This document shows positions 43,253 to 52,703 of a stretch of 64,000 nt of DNA, in pieces. Each line of letters begins with the position of its first letter. The stretch's first letter is position 1. The stretch is from Streptomyces sp. BK208. GTDB taxonomy: Bacteria > Actinomycetota > Actinomycetes > Streptomycetales > Streptomycetaceae. Location of the stretch: positions 520,867 through 584,866 of the forward strand of contig NZ_SOAV01000003.1 of assembly GCF_004364245.1 (NCBI RefSeq). Direction: 5' to 3'. The position numbers were made by a program, and so were the translations under genes. The notes beneath the pieces are model-generated. The model saw only the letters and a list, made by a program, of their open reading frames with translations, ran no database searches and was not told where the DNA came from.

Positions 43253-43645
43253 TCAGGAAACGGGGAACCAGGCCGCCAGGCGCTTGGCAATGGCCGGTAC
43301 ATCGATGTTGTCCTGCGCGACTTCCTCGACAAACGGGCCGGCGACGGAGACGTGCGGCGGGATGGTACCGGCGCTGACGCCGTTGAACCGGAGGAAGACG
43401 CGCATGGCGAGCCAGGCGGTGCGCTTGTTGCCGTCGATCAGCGCGTGATTGCGAGCGACGGAGTGCAGGAGTGCTGCCGCCTTCTCATGCAGCGTGGGAT
43501 ACAGCTCGGCCCCGAACACATTGGTCCGGGGCCGCTCGATCGCCGACACCAGAAGACCCATGTCGCGCACACTGTGCTCGGTACCGTTGACCGCGCGGGC
43601 GATCGCCAAGATCTCGTCGATCTGGATGTAGCGCACTTCAGTCAC
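43253..43645 (-). CDS. doc: Doc/Fic-type toxin
   Basis: A 130-residue toxin of the Doc family. The Fic motif reads HALIDGNKRTAWLA (Doc consensus HxFxxANKRT). Doc enzymes phosphorylate EF-Tu and arrest translation. The GTG start at 43645 overlaps the antitoxin stop (GTGA), giving coupled synthesis. A degraded copy lies at 52704-52997. It sits in the same repeat-bounded segment as the TIR operon. Confidence 0.93.
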   Translation of the reverse strand: MTEVRYIQIDEILAIARAVNGTEHSVRDMGLLVSAIERPRTNVFGAELYPTLHEKAAALLHSVARNHALIDGNKRTAWLAMRVFLRFNGVSAGTIPPHVSVAGPFVEEVAQDNIDVPAIAKRLAAWFPVS

Positions 43646-43836
43646 TTCAAGTAGTCCAGGATCTCCGCGTCACTGTCCATCAGCTCGGCCAAGACGTCGT
43701 CGATCTTCAGCTCGGCCCGGTCCTGAGCGTCACGAATGGCTTCGATGGCGAGTTCCTGCTTACTACGGCCCTCTCGGCGAGCACGCTCGGTGAGCTTCGC
43801 GTCAAGGTCGTCGGGGAGCCGGAGTGTCATCGCCAT
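43642..43836 (-). CDS. Antitoxin of the Doc module (ribbon-helix-helix type)
   Basis: A 64-residue protein. The N-terminus MTLRLPDDLDAKLTERARRE is a ribbon-helix-helix DNA-binding segment, and the C-terminal DDVLAELMDSDAEILDYLK should be the toxin-neutralising tail. It probably represses its own operon at the inverted repeat just upstream. 82% or so of its residues recur in the second copy at 52994-53188, an estimate by eye. Confidence 0.9.
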   Translation of the reverse strand: MAMTLRLPDDLDAKLTERARREGRSKQELAIEAIRDAQDRAELKIDDVLAELMDSDAEILDYLK

Positions 43837-43843
43837 ACAGAGA

Positions 43844-43862
43844 TGATACCAGACCGGTATCA
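43844..43862. promoter_or_regulatory. Operator of the Doc module
   Basis: TGATACC - 5 nt - GGTATCA immediately upstream of the antitoxin start. The same site with one change (TGATGCC - 5 nt - GGTATCA) lies at the same place in the second module (53196-53214). Confidence 0.75.
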
Positions 43863-44113
43863 GACGGCGCGGTCAGGCCGCGCTTCGGCTCCGCGCAGTG
43901 CGGGCACGCATGGCCGTTCGCACCGCTACCGCGGAGGTGCAGCAGCGACCTCCGTTGCGAGCGTCATCCGAGCGTCAAGGATTCCCGAAGGCGTCGCCGT
44001 TGTAAGCGCGTCACTCACATCTTCCCAGGTCATAGGGCTTCTGAAGAGCGACCGTCCACACGAACCGCTACACGGAGGGAAACGGGTCGAGCAACCCACC
44101 CGGACAACCAAAA
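43863..44113. other. Region between Doc module and repeat copy 2
   Basis: No gene is supported. Two GAGCGTCA boxes near 43960-43980 precede repeat copy 2, as similar boxes precede copies 1 and 3. Confidence 0.45.
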
Positions 44114-44283
44114 GCGCAGGTCAGGACCCCTTGCCAGCAGGTTCGAGGATCGCCACGCACTCCACATGATGCGTCATCGGAAAGATGTCGGCCTGAGGCA
44201 GCCGCAGAAAAGGCCAGGTCAAAGGCTGTTTCTCGGCTCGCTGTGCAGCTTGAAAGCGGCCAGAGCGTCAGACGAGCGTCATC
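44114..44283. repeat. Repeat copy 2: 3' end of a TrmA/RlmD-type methyltransferase gene (att-like)
   Basis: Minus-strand reading gives ADIFPMTHHVECVAILEP plus AGKGS-stop. It shares 33 bp identically with copy 1 and a 24-bp block (44173-44196) with copy 3 at 59509-59532. Flanking boxes GGTCA-AGGC and GAGCGTCA are kept. Right border of the TIR/Doc segment and left border of the next one. Confidence 0.75.
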
Positions 44284-44344
44284 ACGCCCTCAGGCACACC
44301 CGCCTGCCCTGGGTCGGCTACTGGGCCGCCCGAGGAGGACGAGC

Positions 44345-44860
44345 TCACATCGCCGGAAACAGACTCGCCAGTAGTCCGCTTCCCTGGGGAGCCAGTGACC
44401 AGCGTTCCCGGTCCGCCTCGAAGCCGTGGTCCGACTCCTCAGCCGGAGCCGACTCGATAGCCCGCTCCTGTGGCGTCCGCAGCGGCAGAACCGCCCAGCA
44501 GCGCTTCCCGCGGGAAGTGGTCTCGGCTCCCCGTATCAGACTGAGGTCCTCGATCAGGGCGAGTCCCCGCCCGCACTCGTCGTCCGCCTCCGTCTGCCGA
44601 GGCCGCGGCAGCTCCCGGCTGTCATCGAGGACCGCGACGACGACCATGTCGTGCACCAGCGTCAACTCGACGGTCATGGGCCCGCCCGCGTGCCGCAGCC
44701 CGTTGGTGAGGAGCTCGGAGGTCACGAGTTCCGCGCTGAAGCGGAGCTCTTCCTCGACCGGCCCTCCCCACCAGCTCAGCGCGGTGGAGACGCGGTGGCG
44801 GGCGCGGTGAACCGCGGCCCCGGTCGCTTCGACGGTGAAGCTGATGCAGGTGTGAGGCAT
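44345..44860 (-). CDS. RsbW-like anti-sigma-factor histidine kinase-type ATPase
   Basis: A 171-residue protein with the HATPase_c fold of Streptomyces RsbW-like regulators. N-box region is ELVTSELLTNGLRHAGG, the G1 box VLDDSRELPRP is degenerate, and G2 is GRGLALIEDL. These small proteins phosphorylate or bind anti-anti-sigma proteins in sporulation and stress control; no partner gene is adjacent. It diverges from the LysR gene. Confidence 0.83.
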   Translation of the reverse strand: MPHTCISFTVEATGAAVHRARHRVSTALSWWGGPVEEELRFSAELVTSELLTNGLRHAGGPMTVELTLVHDMVVVAVLDDSRELPRPRQTEADDECGRGLALIEDLSLIRGAETTSRGKRCWAVLPLRTPQERAIESAPAEESDHGFEADRERWSLAPQGSGLLASLFPAM

Positions 44861-45102
44861 GATGTCGCTCCTCGATGGCGGTGCGCTTCAGGCTTCCGCA
44901 GTCGCCTCTGCGGACCAACACGCAGGTCCGAGATTTCCACGGCGGTCACCCGGGAACAACCGGCCAGGCCATACCAGAGGCTCCGGCTCATCCATAACCC
45001 TCGGGCTACTGGTCGACCGAAGGCGTCAGGCCGTCCCGGATTCCCCACCGCCTTCCTCCTGGCGCATAATGGAACTCTGTTCGCCCGGAGCGAGGTGCCC
45101 CC

Positions 45103-46095
45103 GTGGAACTTGAGCTGCGCCACTTGCGCGTGCTGTGTGCGATAGCCGACGCGGGGGGCGTCGGCCGGGCTGCTGCGGCGCTCGGATACACCCAGCCGGC
45201 GATGAGTACCCAACTGCGCCGCATCGAGGGACTGCTCGGCGAGGGGGTCTTCCTGCGCAGCAGCGCGGGCGTGGAGCTCACCGCCTACGGCGCCCAGGTC
45301 GTCGGCCGGGCCCGGGAGATCCTGGCGCTCTCCGACAATCTCGCACGGCTGCGGCCTCCCCGCTCGTCCGGGGCGACACGTCGGCTTCGCCTCGGGGCCA
45401 TCAACACACCGGTGGTACCCACCTTGCTCGACGTCCTCCGTGAAGCCTGCCCCGATCTGACCGTCTCGGTCAGCAGTGTGTACGCGACCGGAGAACTCAT
45501 CGATCTCCTAGAGGCCGGCGAGCTCGACGTCGCCCTGGGTTGCGACTACCCAGGGCTTCCTCTTCGACACTCTCCGAAGCTGGACCACCGAGCTGTCAGA
45601 ACCGTCCCGGTGTTCGTGGCCACCCCTGCCGATCACCCACTGGCGCACCGGCTGGAGGTGCCCTTGGCCGACCTGTCGGAGGACGCGTGGTTCGTCTCCG
45701 CGGACGACGGGGTGGGCTGGCCCGGCGCCTTCTACGACGCTTGTGGGGCCGCGGGATTCAGGCCCGCCGTCACCCACGAGTTCCACATGCTCGACCAACT
45801 GCAGTCGATGATCGCCAAGGGTCTGGGGGTGGCCGCCGTCCAGCCCACCATGCGCCCGGTGGGCGGAGTACTGGTCAAACCCCTCGCGGGGGATCCGCTG
45901 TGGCAGCGGCATCTGCTCGTCTGGCGGCGGGATTCGGTCGAGGCGTCGGCCGTCGAGGTGGTGCACCATCATGCCGTACGCGCCCACTGGCAACTGCTGT
46001 CGCAGGCTACGCACTTCCAGAAATGGGTGACGCGCGCATACGCACCCGCCCGTCCCACGAACGGAGCCGGAAAGGCGCTCCCCGGTACGGTCTAA
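45103..46095 (+). CDS. LysR-family transcriptional regulator
   Basis: A 330-residue regulator. The N-terminal winged HTH (about 1-65) reads LRHLRVLCAIADAGGVGRAA, GYTQPAMSTQLRRIEGLLG. An effector-binding domain (about 92-300) of LysR type follows. GTG start at 45103 with GAGGT upstream; a CATAAT box at about 45065 may be the -10 element. No obvious target gene is adjacent besides the divergent RsbW-like gene. Confidence 0.9.
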   Translation: MELELRHLRVLCAIADAGGVGRAAAALGYTQPAMSTQLRRIEGLLGEGVFLRSSAGVELTAYGAQVVGRAREILALSDNLARLRPPRSSGATRRLRLGAINTPVVPTLLDVLREACPDLTVSVSSVYATGELIDLLEAGELDVALGCDYPGLPLRHSPKLDHRAVRTVPVFVATPADHPLAHRLEVPLADLSEDAWFVSADDGVGWPGAFYDACGAAGFRPAVTHEFHMLDQLQSMIAKGLGVAAVQPTMRPVGGVLVKPLAGDPLWQRHLLVWRRDSVEASAVEVVHHHAVRAHWQLLSQATHFQKWVTRAYAPARPTNGAGKALPGTV

Positions 46096-46269
46096 TCGGC
46101 CGACGGGTTCCACCGCGCTGCGGCATGCACGACGTGCCACGCCCCCGCCCCCCAGTCCGCTGGGTGGCGGACGAAGCGGAGCACGGGGAAAGACGCCGAC
46201 CGCGCGTGCGGCGGTCGACGTCCTCGTGATGAGCACCGGGGCGGCGTACTCACGGTCCGCCCGGGCTGC

Positions 46270-47505
46270 TTAGCCGGCCAGCAGCGTGACCCCGCGGTCC
46301 GCCAGTGCTCGGCTGATCGGTTCGTGGATCATGCCGCATCCGCTGTTCGGCCCCCCGCTGAGGATGCCGTGGGCCGTTGAGCCGTCGTAGACGCCGCTGC
46401 CGCTGTCACCGGGAGCGTCGCATGCGGTGGACCAGGTCATGCCGGTCAGGGTGCGGCCTGGGTAGGACACCGTTGCGTTGGTCTCGGTGATCTGCCCGCA
46501 GGTGTAGCCGGTCGTGGAGCCCTGCTTGCACACGTACTGGCCGACGTAGTCGTAGTCCCAGTTGGTGATGCGGGTCGAGGGGTAGACCCAGCCGCGCGGC
46601 TGCCAGAAGCCGGGGTCGTCGACCCTGACGATCGCGGAGTCGCCGTAGTAGCCGAAGGTGTAGTCGGCGACGTGACCGACCCCCTGGTAGCCGTAGCTGT
46701 AGGTGGGGACCTCCCAGTACGAGCTGTCCTCCGCACAGTGGCCGGCGGTCATCATGTAGTAGCTGCTGCCGCTGTACGCCATGAAGGCGCTGGAGCAGCG
46801 GACGTTCGTGCCGTAGATGGCCAGGCCCGAGCGCAGCGGGGGGTCGCACGAGTACTGGCCGCCGCAGTAGAAGGGTTCGGAGGCATGCGCGTAGGTGCTG
46901 ACCTCGAGGCCCTCGCCGAGGGTCCGCTTCGCCCACTCCACGACTGCGTGCTGGGCGGGGGTGAGGGTCTTGCCCCGTGGCAGGTCCAGACGAACCTTGT
47001 TGTCCTGCACCACCACCGCGGACTGCAGGCCGTGGGCGGCGCCCTTGTTCGCTGCGGCGATACGGTGGGCCAGTCCTGCGGACATGCGGTCGAGTTGCCG
47101 CAGGCTGCGGTCGACGACGACGGTGGTCGTGTCGGGTGCCTGAGCCTGCGCGGACCGGGCCTCGACGAGGGCCGTGGCCGTCGACCGGGTGACGGCGACG
47201 GTCAGCCTGCCGCCGTGCTTCTGGTCGATCCAGGCTCCTGCGAAGCGGGAACCCAGGCGCTCACGCAGCGCTGTTGCGACGCCGGTGAGCCGCTCCTGCC
47301 GCAGTACGCGCCGCTGTGCCTCCTGGGTGGAGATGTGCTGGTCCGCGGCGAGTTGGCCGGCCGCGGCCTGTTGCGAGGCGCTGAGCCGTGACGTGCCCTG
47401 GTCACCGCTGCCGACGGCGGGTGTGGCGAGTGCGCAGGTGAGACCGACGGACATGATGAGGGACCACATGGCGCGGCGTCGCCTGCGTGCGGGTAATGAC
47501 TTCAC
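46270..47505 (-). CDS. Secreted S1-family serine protease with prodomain
   Basis: A 411-residue pre-pro-protease. Residues 1-32 are a twin-Arg-rich signal peptide (RRRRRAMWSLIMSVGLTCAL). A prodomain of about 160 residues follows, then a chymotrypsin-like domain with MTAGHC (His), YGDSAIVRV (Asp) and APGDSGSGV (Ser). Cys pairs suggest disulfides. It resembles streptogrisin/alpha-lytic proteases. GTG at 47505 with AGGAGG seven bases upstream. Codon 4 is TTA, so production should depend on bldA and be late in development. Probably an extracellular nutrient-releasing or signalling protease. Confidence 0.9.
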   Translation of the reverse strand: MKSLPARRRRRAMWSLIMSVGLTCALATPAVGSGDQGTSRLSASQQAAAGQLAADQHISTQEAQRRVLRQERLTGVATALRERLGSRFAGAWIDQKHGGRLTVAVTRSTATALVEARSAQAQAPDTTTVVVDRSLRQLDRMSAGLAHRIAAANKGAAHGLQSAVVVQDNKVRLDLPRGKTLTPAQHAVVEWAKRTLGEGLEVSTYAHASEPFYCGGQYSCDPPLRSGLAIYGTNVRCSSAFMAYSGSSYYMMTAGHCAEDSSYWEVPTYSYGYQGVGHVADYTFGYYGDSAIVRVDDPGFWQPRGWVYPSTRITNWDYDYVGQYVCKQGSTTGYTCGQITETNATVSYPGRTLTGMTWSTACDAPGDSGSGVYDGSTAHGILSGGPNSGCGMIHEPISRALADRGVTLLAG

Positions 47506-47605
47506 GCTGTGCCTCCTGGGAGGTAGGGATGCCCGTGTGCGGGCGGGCGATGTGTTCTCGGTCCGGGGCGACGGAGGTCTCCCCCCTGCCGCCGCCCCGG
47601 ACGCC

Positions 47606-47633
47606 GCCCGGGGCGGGGAGAGCCGCCCCGGGC
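47606..47633 (-). terminator. Hairpin terminator after the collagenase gene
   Basis: 11-bp perfect arms with a 6-nt loop, about 40 bp beyond the collagenase stop on the minus strand, and before the protease gene. Confidence 0.7.
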
Positions 47634-47669
47634 CGTCGTGAGGGTCGTGCCCTGGTGCGGAGCCGTGGG

Positions 47670-50267
47670 TCAGTAGGCGGAACTCACGGTGACGCCGCTG
47701 AAGCTGCTCACGGCGTGCAGGCTGATGTAGTTGGCGCCGGCCGGCGGGTTGCTGATGGTCAGGGTGTGGCTGTTGCCGGACCCCGTGGCCCGCTGCGTGT
47801 AGCTCGTGGTGCCGGGCCAGCCGCTGGTGCTGTAGTACAGGTCCGCGTCGCCCGTCCCGCCGGAGGTGGTGATCTTCAGCTGGGTGGTGCCGGCCGGGAC
47901 GTAGAGGTACAGGTAGGCGTAGTTGCCGGTGGTGGCGGACTGGTTGCCGCGTTGGCAGTTCTGGCCCAGTTCCCGAGTGTCGGTCCCGGTGCACTCGGTT
48001 CCGCCGCCTCCGCCGCTGCCGACGGTGACCGTCCTCGTGGCGGTGGCGGTGGCTCCCTTGTCGTCGGTGACGGTCAGCTTCACCGTGTAGGACCCGGCCG
48101 ACCCGTACGTCTTGACGGGGTTGGTGGCCGTGGAGGTGGTGCCGTCGCCGAAGCTCCAGGAGCGGGAGGCGATGGTGCCGTCGGCGTCGGTGGACTGGTC
48201 GGTGAAGGTGACGTCCAGGCCCTGGACGGCGGTGGTGAACGCGGCGGTGGGCGCCTGGTTCCCGGGCGGGTTGGTGCCCCCGCCACCGCAGTTGCCGGCC
48301 GCGCAGGCCGCCAGCCAGGTGTACCAGTCGTTGTCGTAGCGGGTGCCGATGGTGCCGGTCAGGTAGCTGCGGGCGGCGTTCCAGTTTCCCGCGCGGTAGT
48401 GGCCGAGGACGGTGTCCATGTCGGCGCGGTGGTTCTCGAGCATGTACCGCACGGCGAGGTAGCCCCAGCGGTAGATGCGCGTGGTGTCGTGGCTGTACGT
48501 GGTGTCGAACAGGGTGCTCAGCGCGTACGTGCGACGCCCCGCCTCGGTCGTCGCCTCGGTGTAGGGGACACCGCGGTAGGAGTAGGAGACGTACTCGGCG
48601 AAGCCCTCGACCCACCAGATGGTCGGGGTGGTGATGTTGGCGTTGAAGTCGCCGTACATGTCGAAGCGGCCGTCGAGGTAGTGGGTGTACTCGTGGTTGA
48701 GGTTCCAGATCTGGAAGTCCGGGCGCAGCCACTCGGCCTCGTAGGCGATGAAGCGCGGCTGGTTGCCGACCGCCGACGGATTCCCCTCCAGGTACATGCC
48801 GCCGTTGTTGGTGTCGATCCCGTACATCGCGCCGGCGTAGGTCTGGTAGTCGGTGCTGGAGTCGAAGACCACGACCTCGATGGTGCTGTTGTTGTCGTTC
48901 GCGACGGGGCCGTTGTCACGGACCACGTTGTGGAAGTAGGCGTCCTGGTTGCGCAGGCTGCTGCAGCTGGAGGACAGCTCGCCCGAGGTCATCTGCTGCG
49001 CCTTGATGGTGATGCTGGAGCTGCACGGGTAGGTCACCGTCAGGACGGAGCGGGCCAGTTGGGCCTGGAGGCCGCAGGTGCCGTAGTAGGAGCAGTTGGC
49101 CTTGTCGTAGTAGTCGGTCATCTCGGCCACACCGACCCACAGCGGGGCCGTCCGGCCCTTGATGGAGCTGGAGTTGAGCAGGCCGCCGGCCAGAGGGCTG
49201 ACCTTGGAGCGCAGCGCGGAATGCTGCAGGAACCGGCCGAGTTCACGTCCCGCGTTCGACGTGAGGTACGACTGGTCCGTTCCCAGCAGCGCGAGGTGGC
49301 CGCTCGCGAAGTTGTAGAGCGCGTCGATCAGGCCGGGGTCAGACTGCACGGCACTCACGAACGCGGGCACCTGGTGGCCTCGGAAGGTCACCGTGTAGAC
49401 GTTGTTGACGGCGTTGAGCATCCACCAGGAGGAGTTCCAGGTGGAGTCGTAGTCCGCCAGCAGTCGCTTGACGACGTGGATGTAGCGGGCGTTCTCCTCG
49501 GCGCTGTCGATGAGCGTGACGGCCTCGGCGAGCGTCTCGCCGTTGGCGTCGTTGACGTCGCGGGAGTGCGGGCTGGCGAAGAAGGCGTCGAGCCCGGCGC
49601 GTATCGCGGTCTGCAGGCTGCTGCCGTAGGTGCCCACCGTGCCGGCGTTGTAGTAGTGCACGTAGTAGCCGGCGCGCAGGTAGAGCACGAGCTGCGGCAT
49701 ACCGGTGGAGGCGTTGCCCGGGTAGGACGTCGAGCCGTCGCGCAGGGCGTAGGCGACCGAGGTCATCTGCGACTCACGGAAGGCGTAGTAGGCGTCGTTC
49801 CCGGTCAGGTTGAACAGGGTGTTGACGCAGTCGGTCGTGGACGCCTTGATCTGCTGGACCAGCGCGCCGCCGCTCCGGCTGGTGAAGTCGGAGACGTTGC
49901 ACGCGGCGGCACGCGCACGAGAGTTGCCGGTCTTGCCGGCGACCGCCTTGTCCGTCGACTTCGAGGGACGGACCGGCGCCTTCGCGGTCTTGCCGTACAC
50001 CTCCTTGAGCGCGTCCTTACTCGCGGCCACGGGCGGAAGCTCGGACGCCTTCGTGCGTCCCTGCGCGACGTGCTCCGTCTCGGCGGTGGGGGACTGCGCG
50101 ACGGGCGGGGGTCCCGCGTGCTCCGGGTCGTCCGCCGCGACGTGCACGACGGACCCAGTGTTCCCGGCTGCGCCAGCCGGCTGCGACAGCAGGCCCACGC
50201 TCATGGCGACGGTCAGGGCCAGCGGCAGCGCCGCCCCCAGACCTCGCCGTACCAGTGACTTTCTCAC
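47670..50267 (-). CDS. Secreted M9 collagenase with PKD and PPC domains
   Basis: An 865-residue secreted metalloprotease. The signal peptide (1-34) is RRGLGAALPLALTVAMSVGL. Residues about 120-620 form the collagenase activator/peptidase region with the zinc motif NHEYTHYLDG and the downstream Glu in VEGFAEY. A PKD domain (about 640-725; RSWSFGDGTTS) and a C-terminal PPC domain (about 745-865; ELGQNCQRGNQSATTGNYAY) follow. I prefer the GTG at 50267 because GGGAGG lies just upstream; an ATG four codons earlier overlaps that site. It degrades extracellular collagen-like protein. Strand and position suggest its own transcript, upstream of the S1 protease. Confidence 0.9.
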   Translation of the reverse strand: MRKSLVRRGLGAALPLALTVAMSVGLLSQPAGAAGNTGSVVHVAADDPEHAGPPPVAQSPTAETEHVAQGRTKASELPPVAASKDALKEVYGKTAKAPVRPSKSTDKAVAGKTGNSRARAAACNVSDFTSRSGGALVQQIKASTTDCVNTLFNLTGNDAYYAFRESQMTSVAYALRDGSTSYPGNASTGMPQLVLYLRAGYYVHYYNAGTVGTYGSSLQTAIRAGLDAFFASPHSRDVNDANGETLAEAVTLIDSAEENARYIHVVKRLLADYDSTWNSSWWMLNAVNNVYTVTFRGHQVPAFVSAVQSDPGLIDALYNFASGHLALLGTDQSYLTSNAGRELGRFLQHSALRSKVSPLAGGLLNSSSIKGRTAPLWVGVAEMTDYYDKANCSYYGTCGLQAQLARSVLTVTYPCSSSITIKAQQMTSGELSSSCSSLRNQDAYFHNVVRDNGPVANDNNSTIEVVVFDSSTDYQTYAGAMYGIDTNNGGMYLEGNPSAVGNQPRFIAYEAEWLRPDFQIWNLNHEYTHYLDGRFDMYGDFNANITTPTIWWVEGFAEYVSYSYRGVPYTEATTEAGRRTYALSTLFDTTYSHDTTRIYRWGYLAVRYMLENHRADMDTVLGHYRAGNWNAARSYLTGTIGTRYDNDWYTWLAACAAGNCGGGGTNPPGNQAPTAAFTTAVQGLDVTFTDQSTDADGTIASRSWSFGDGTTSTATNPVKTYGSAGSYTVKLTVTDDKGATATATRTVTVGSGGGGGTECTGTDTRELGQNCQRGNQSATTGNYAYLYLYVPAGTTQLKITTSGGTGDADLYYSTSGWPGTTSYTQRATGSGNSHTLTISNPPAGANYISLHAVSSFSGVTVSSAY

Positions 50268-50714
50268 AGCGCCTCCCATGGGGGATCCGGCCGTGCGGAG
50301 CACGGCCGACTGAAGGGGGAGAGGGCGTGGGAAACGGAGTACCGCGCTGCCACCTGACGGAAGACGGATGTCCTCTCCGTCTTGGCATGGCCACGCCCTG
50401 CAACATGGAACATGGCACAGGTGACATTGCACAGGGAATGGCGTCGAGGAGTGAGACCGTGGGCGGGACCGGTGCAAGCGGGTCCGCAGGACCACCGGAG
50501 ACGAGTCGGAACGGCTGCTGGGAGGGGGTGCCGACTCCTGGCGGCCCTCTCGCCGAACGGGGCATAACAGTTCCGCCGTGTCAGTCATAAGACTTCGTTC
50601 CGGAAGCGCCGTCGGGCTCCGAAGGAAGCGACGCCTGCGCATACTTGGCCGACGCACTCTCCCCCCACGGGTACGAGAATTCCTGTTCGTCTCGATCTTG
50701 CGAGGACGAGCCTC
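50268..50714. other. 447-bp divergent promoter region
   Basis: Between the collagenase and the peptide-binding protein genes. It contains an inverted repeat AAGACGGA - 7 nt - TCCGTCTT at 50361-50383, about 95 bp before the collagenase start, a candidate operator. No gene is supported. Confidence 0.55.
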
Positions 50715-52280
50715 ATGAGGCCTATTCGTGCGCACATCCGTGCGTCCGTCGTCACACCCACGGTGATCGCCACGGCACTGGCAGCCGGTCTGCTGCTTTA
50801 CCCGACGGACGACCAGGAGGGCGCCACCATCAAGGTCGGGACGACGGAACCGCCGACGTCACTCGACCCGGCCGGCGGCTACGACTCCGGCTCGACGGCT
50901 CTGTACAGCAATGTCTTCCAGACACTGCTGACCCTGGAGCCCGGAGTGGCGGAGCCCGTACCCGACGCAGCCGAAAGCTGCTCCTTCACCGATTCCGGCC
51001 TACGCACCTATCGATGCCGGCTGCGGGATGACATCACCTTCTCCAGCGGACGCAGAATGACAGCCAAGGACGTCCGGTTCTCGTTCGAACGGGTCAAGAA
51101 GATAGATTCCGATGTGGGGCCGTCGTCCCTCCTGGACACCATCGAGTCGATGGACGCCCGCGACCGGACCGTCACTTTCCGACTGACCGCACCGGACGCC
51201 ACGTTCCCCTTCAAGCTGACGACCGGGGCGGGCTCGATCGTCGACTCGACCACGTACCCGGCGGACTCCCTGCGCTCGGACGGCCGGATCGACGGGACCG
51301 GACCGTACGGCGTCGTCTCCTACGCGAAGGGCGAGAAGATCTCCCTCTCGCCCAACCCTCGGTACAAGGGCGCCGCCGAGAACACCGGCCGGCCGATCGA
51401 ACTCCACTTCTACGACACCCCCGACTCACTCGCCCGGGCCTGGATATCCCACCGCATCGATGTCGCCCTCAGACAGCTTCCCCCCGAAATGCTCGCCGAT
51501 CTGAACCCGAGCGATCCGGGGCTTCGCGTGACGGAGGCGCAGAGCGCGGAGACTCGAAACCTGTATCTCAACAACCGCCGCGGCAAGCCGTTTCACGACA
51601 GACGCGCACGGCAGGCGGCGGCCTGGCTGATAGACAGGGACCGGATTTCCTACGACGTCTACGACGGAACCGTGGACCCGCTCTACTCCCTCATCCCGAC
51701 GAGCATCACGGGCCACACCACCTCCTTCTTCGACAACTACCCTCACAAGAACGCCGAAAAGGCACGCCGCCTCCTCGTCGAGGCCGGTGAGGAAATCCCG
51801 CTGTCTTTCACCTACGGTTACGCGGCGGGACGCGGATCAGCCCACGAGGAGGCTGCGGAGGTGAAAAAGCAACTAGAGGCCGACGGGCTGTTCAAGGTGA
51901 CCCTCAGAGGATATGAATGGGACGAATTCCAGAAGAGCTGGGCCGAGGGAGAGCTCGACGCCTACGCCGTCGGCTGGGTCGCCGACTACCCCGATCCCGA
52001 CACCTTCGGCGGTCCTCTCGTCGGCACGGACGGCACCATGGCGACGGGGTACGGCAGCAAGGCCGCCGACCGGCTGATCACGAGCAGTCAGCGCTTCGCC
52101 GACCGGAGCGACGCCGAAGCCGACCTCGAAGCCCTTCAGCGGATCGTCGCCCGCGACGTGCCCGTCGTCCCGCTGTGGCAGGCCAAGGACTTCGTGGTGT
52201 CCGGGGAGGACGTGGGCGGCGGCCAGTACGCGGTGGACGGCACCGGGCTTCTGCGCCTGTGGCGACTGACCTGGATCTGA
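50715..52280 (+). CDS. Peptide/oligopeptide-binding protein (SBP_bac_5)
   Basis: A 521-residue extracellular solute-binding protein of the OppA/DppA class. It has an N-terminal hydrophobic helix (about 10-28), then KVGTTEPPTSLDPAGGYDSG, the family signature GRRMTAKDVRFSFERVK, and the C-terminal VPLWQAKDF. The signal region has no lipobox cysteine, unlike most Gram-positive binding proteins, so it may be secreted or held by an uncleaved helix. No permease or ATPase gene is adjacent. Close to two secreted proteases, it may capture released peptides. Confidence 0.88.
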   Translation: MRPIRAHIRASVVTPTVIATALAAGLLLYPTDDQEGATIKVGTTEPPTSLDPAGGYDSGSTALYSNVFQTLLTLEPGVAEPVPDAAESCSFTDSGLRTYRCRLRDDITFSSGRRMTAKDVRFSFERVKKIDSDVGPSSLLDTIESMDARDRTVTFRLTAPDATFPFKLTTGAGSIVDSTTYPADSLRSDGRIDGTGPYGVVSYAKGEKISLSPNPRYKGAAENTGRPIELHFYDTPDSLARAWISHRIDVALRQLPPEMLADLNPSDPGLRVTEAQSAETRNLYLNNRRGKPFHDRRARQAAAWLIDRDRISYDVYDGTVDPLYSLIPTSITGHTTSFFDNYPHKNAEKARRLLVEAGEEIPLSFTYGYAAGRGSAHEEAAEVKKQLEADGLFKVTLRGYEWDEFQKSWAEGELDAYAVGWVADYPDPDTFGGPLVGTDGTMATGYGSKAADRLITSSQRFADRSDAEADLEALQRIVARDVPVVPLWQAKDFVVSGEDVGGGQYAVDGTGLLRLWRLTWI

Positions 52281-52419
52281 CGGCTCGGACCTGACCCGAC
52301 CGGACGGGGACGTGCGGCTGTTCGCCGGGGTGCCGGGACCGCTCCGGCCGCGGCGCCGAGGATTCCGACCGGTCTGCCACCGTATGCGCTCTGCGAACAC
52401 CACCACAGGCCCTCTCATG

Positions 52420-52703
52420 CCCGGCGACGAGTTTGACAGCGACCACGCCAAGACCGATCACGGCGTTGAGTACGCCGGCGATCAGGGCTCCCAGACGCCC
52501 GGCGCCGACACGCAGCCCGCTCACGAAGCCCCACCGGGCCGGCGCCGCCACCTCACTGACCACCGAGACCCACAACGCCGTGTCCAGGGCGAGAACCCCC
52601 AGGGCGGACAGGGCGATCAGCAGCGCCGGTCCCAGTGCGCTGCTGAGGAGAGGGCTGCTGGTGAGCAGCGCGTGACGGGCCTCGGGTCCGTCGGGCCGGC
52701 GCC
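52420..52703 (-). pseudogene. Membrane-protein fragment
   Basis: A minus-strand frame encodes about 85 hydrophobic residues in three to four helices (GPALLIALSALGVLALDTAL, GALIAGVLNAVIGLGVVAV) without start or proper end. It is fused by deletion to the broken Doc gene. Probably a transporter remnant. Confidence 0.4.
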
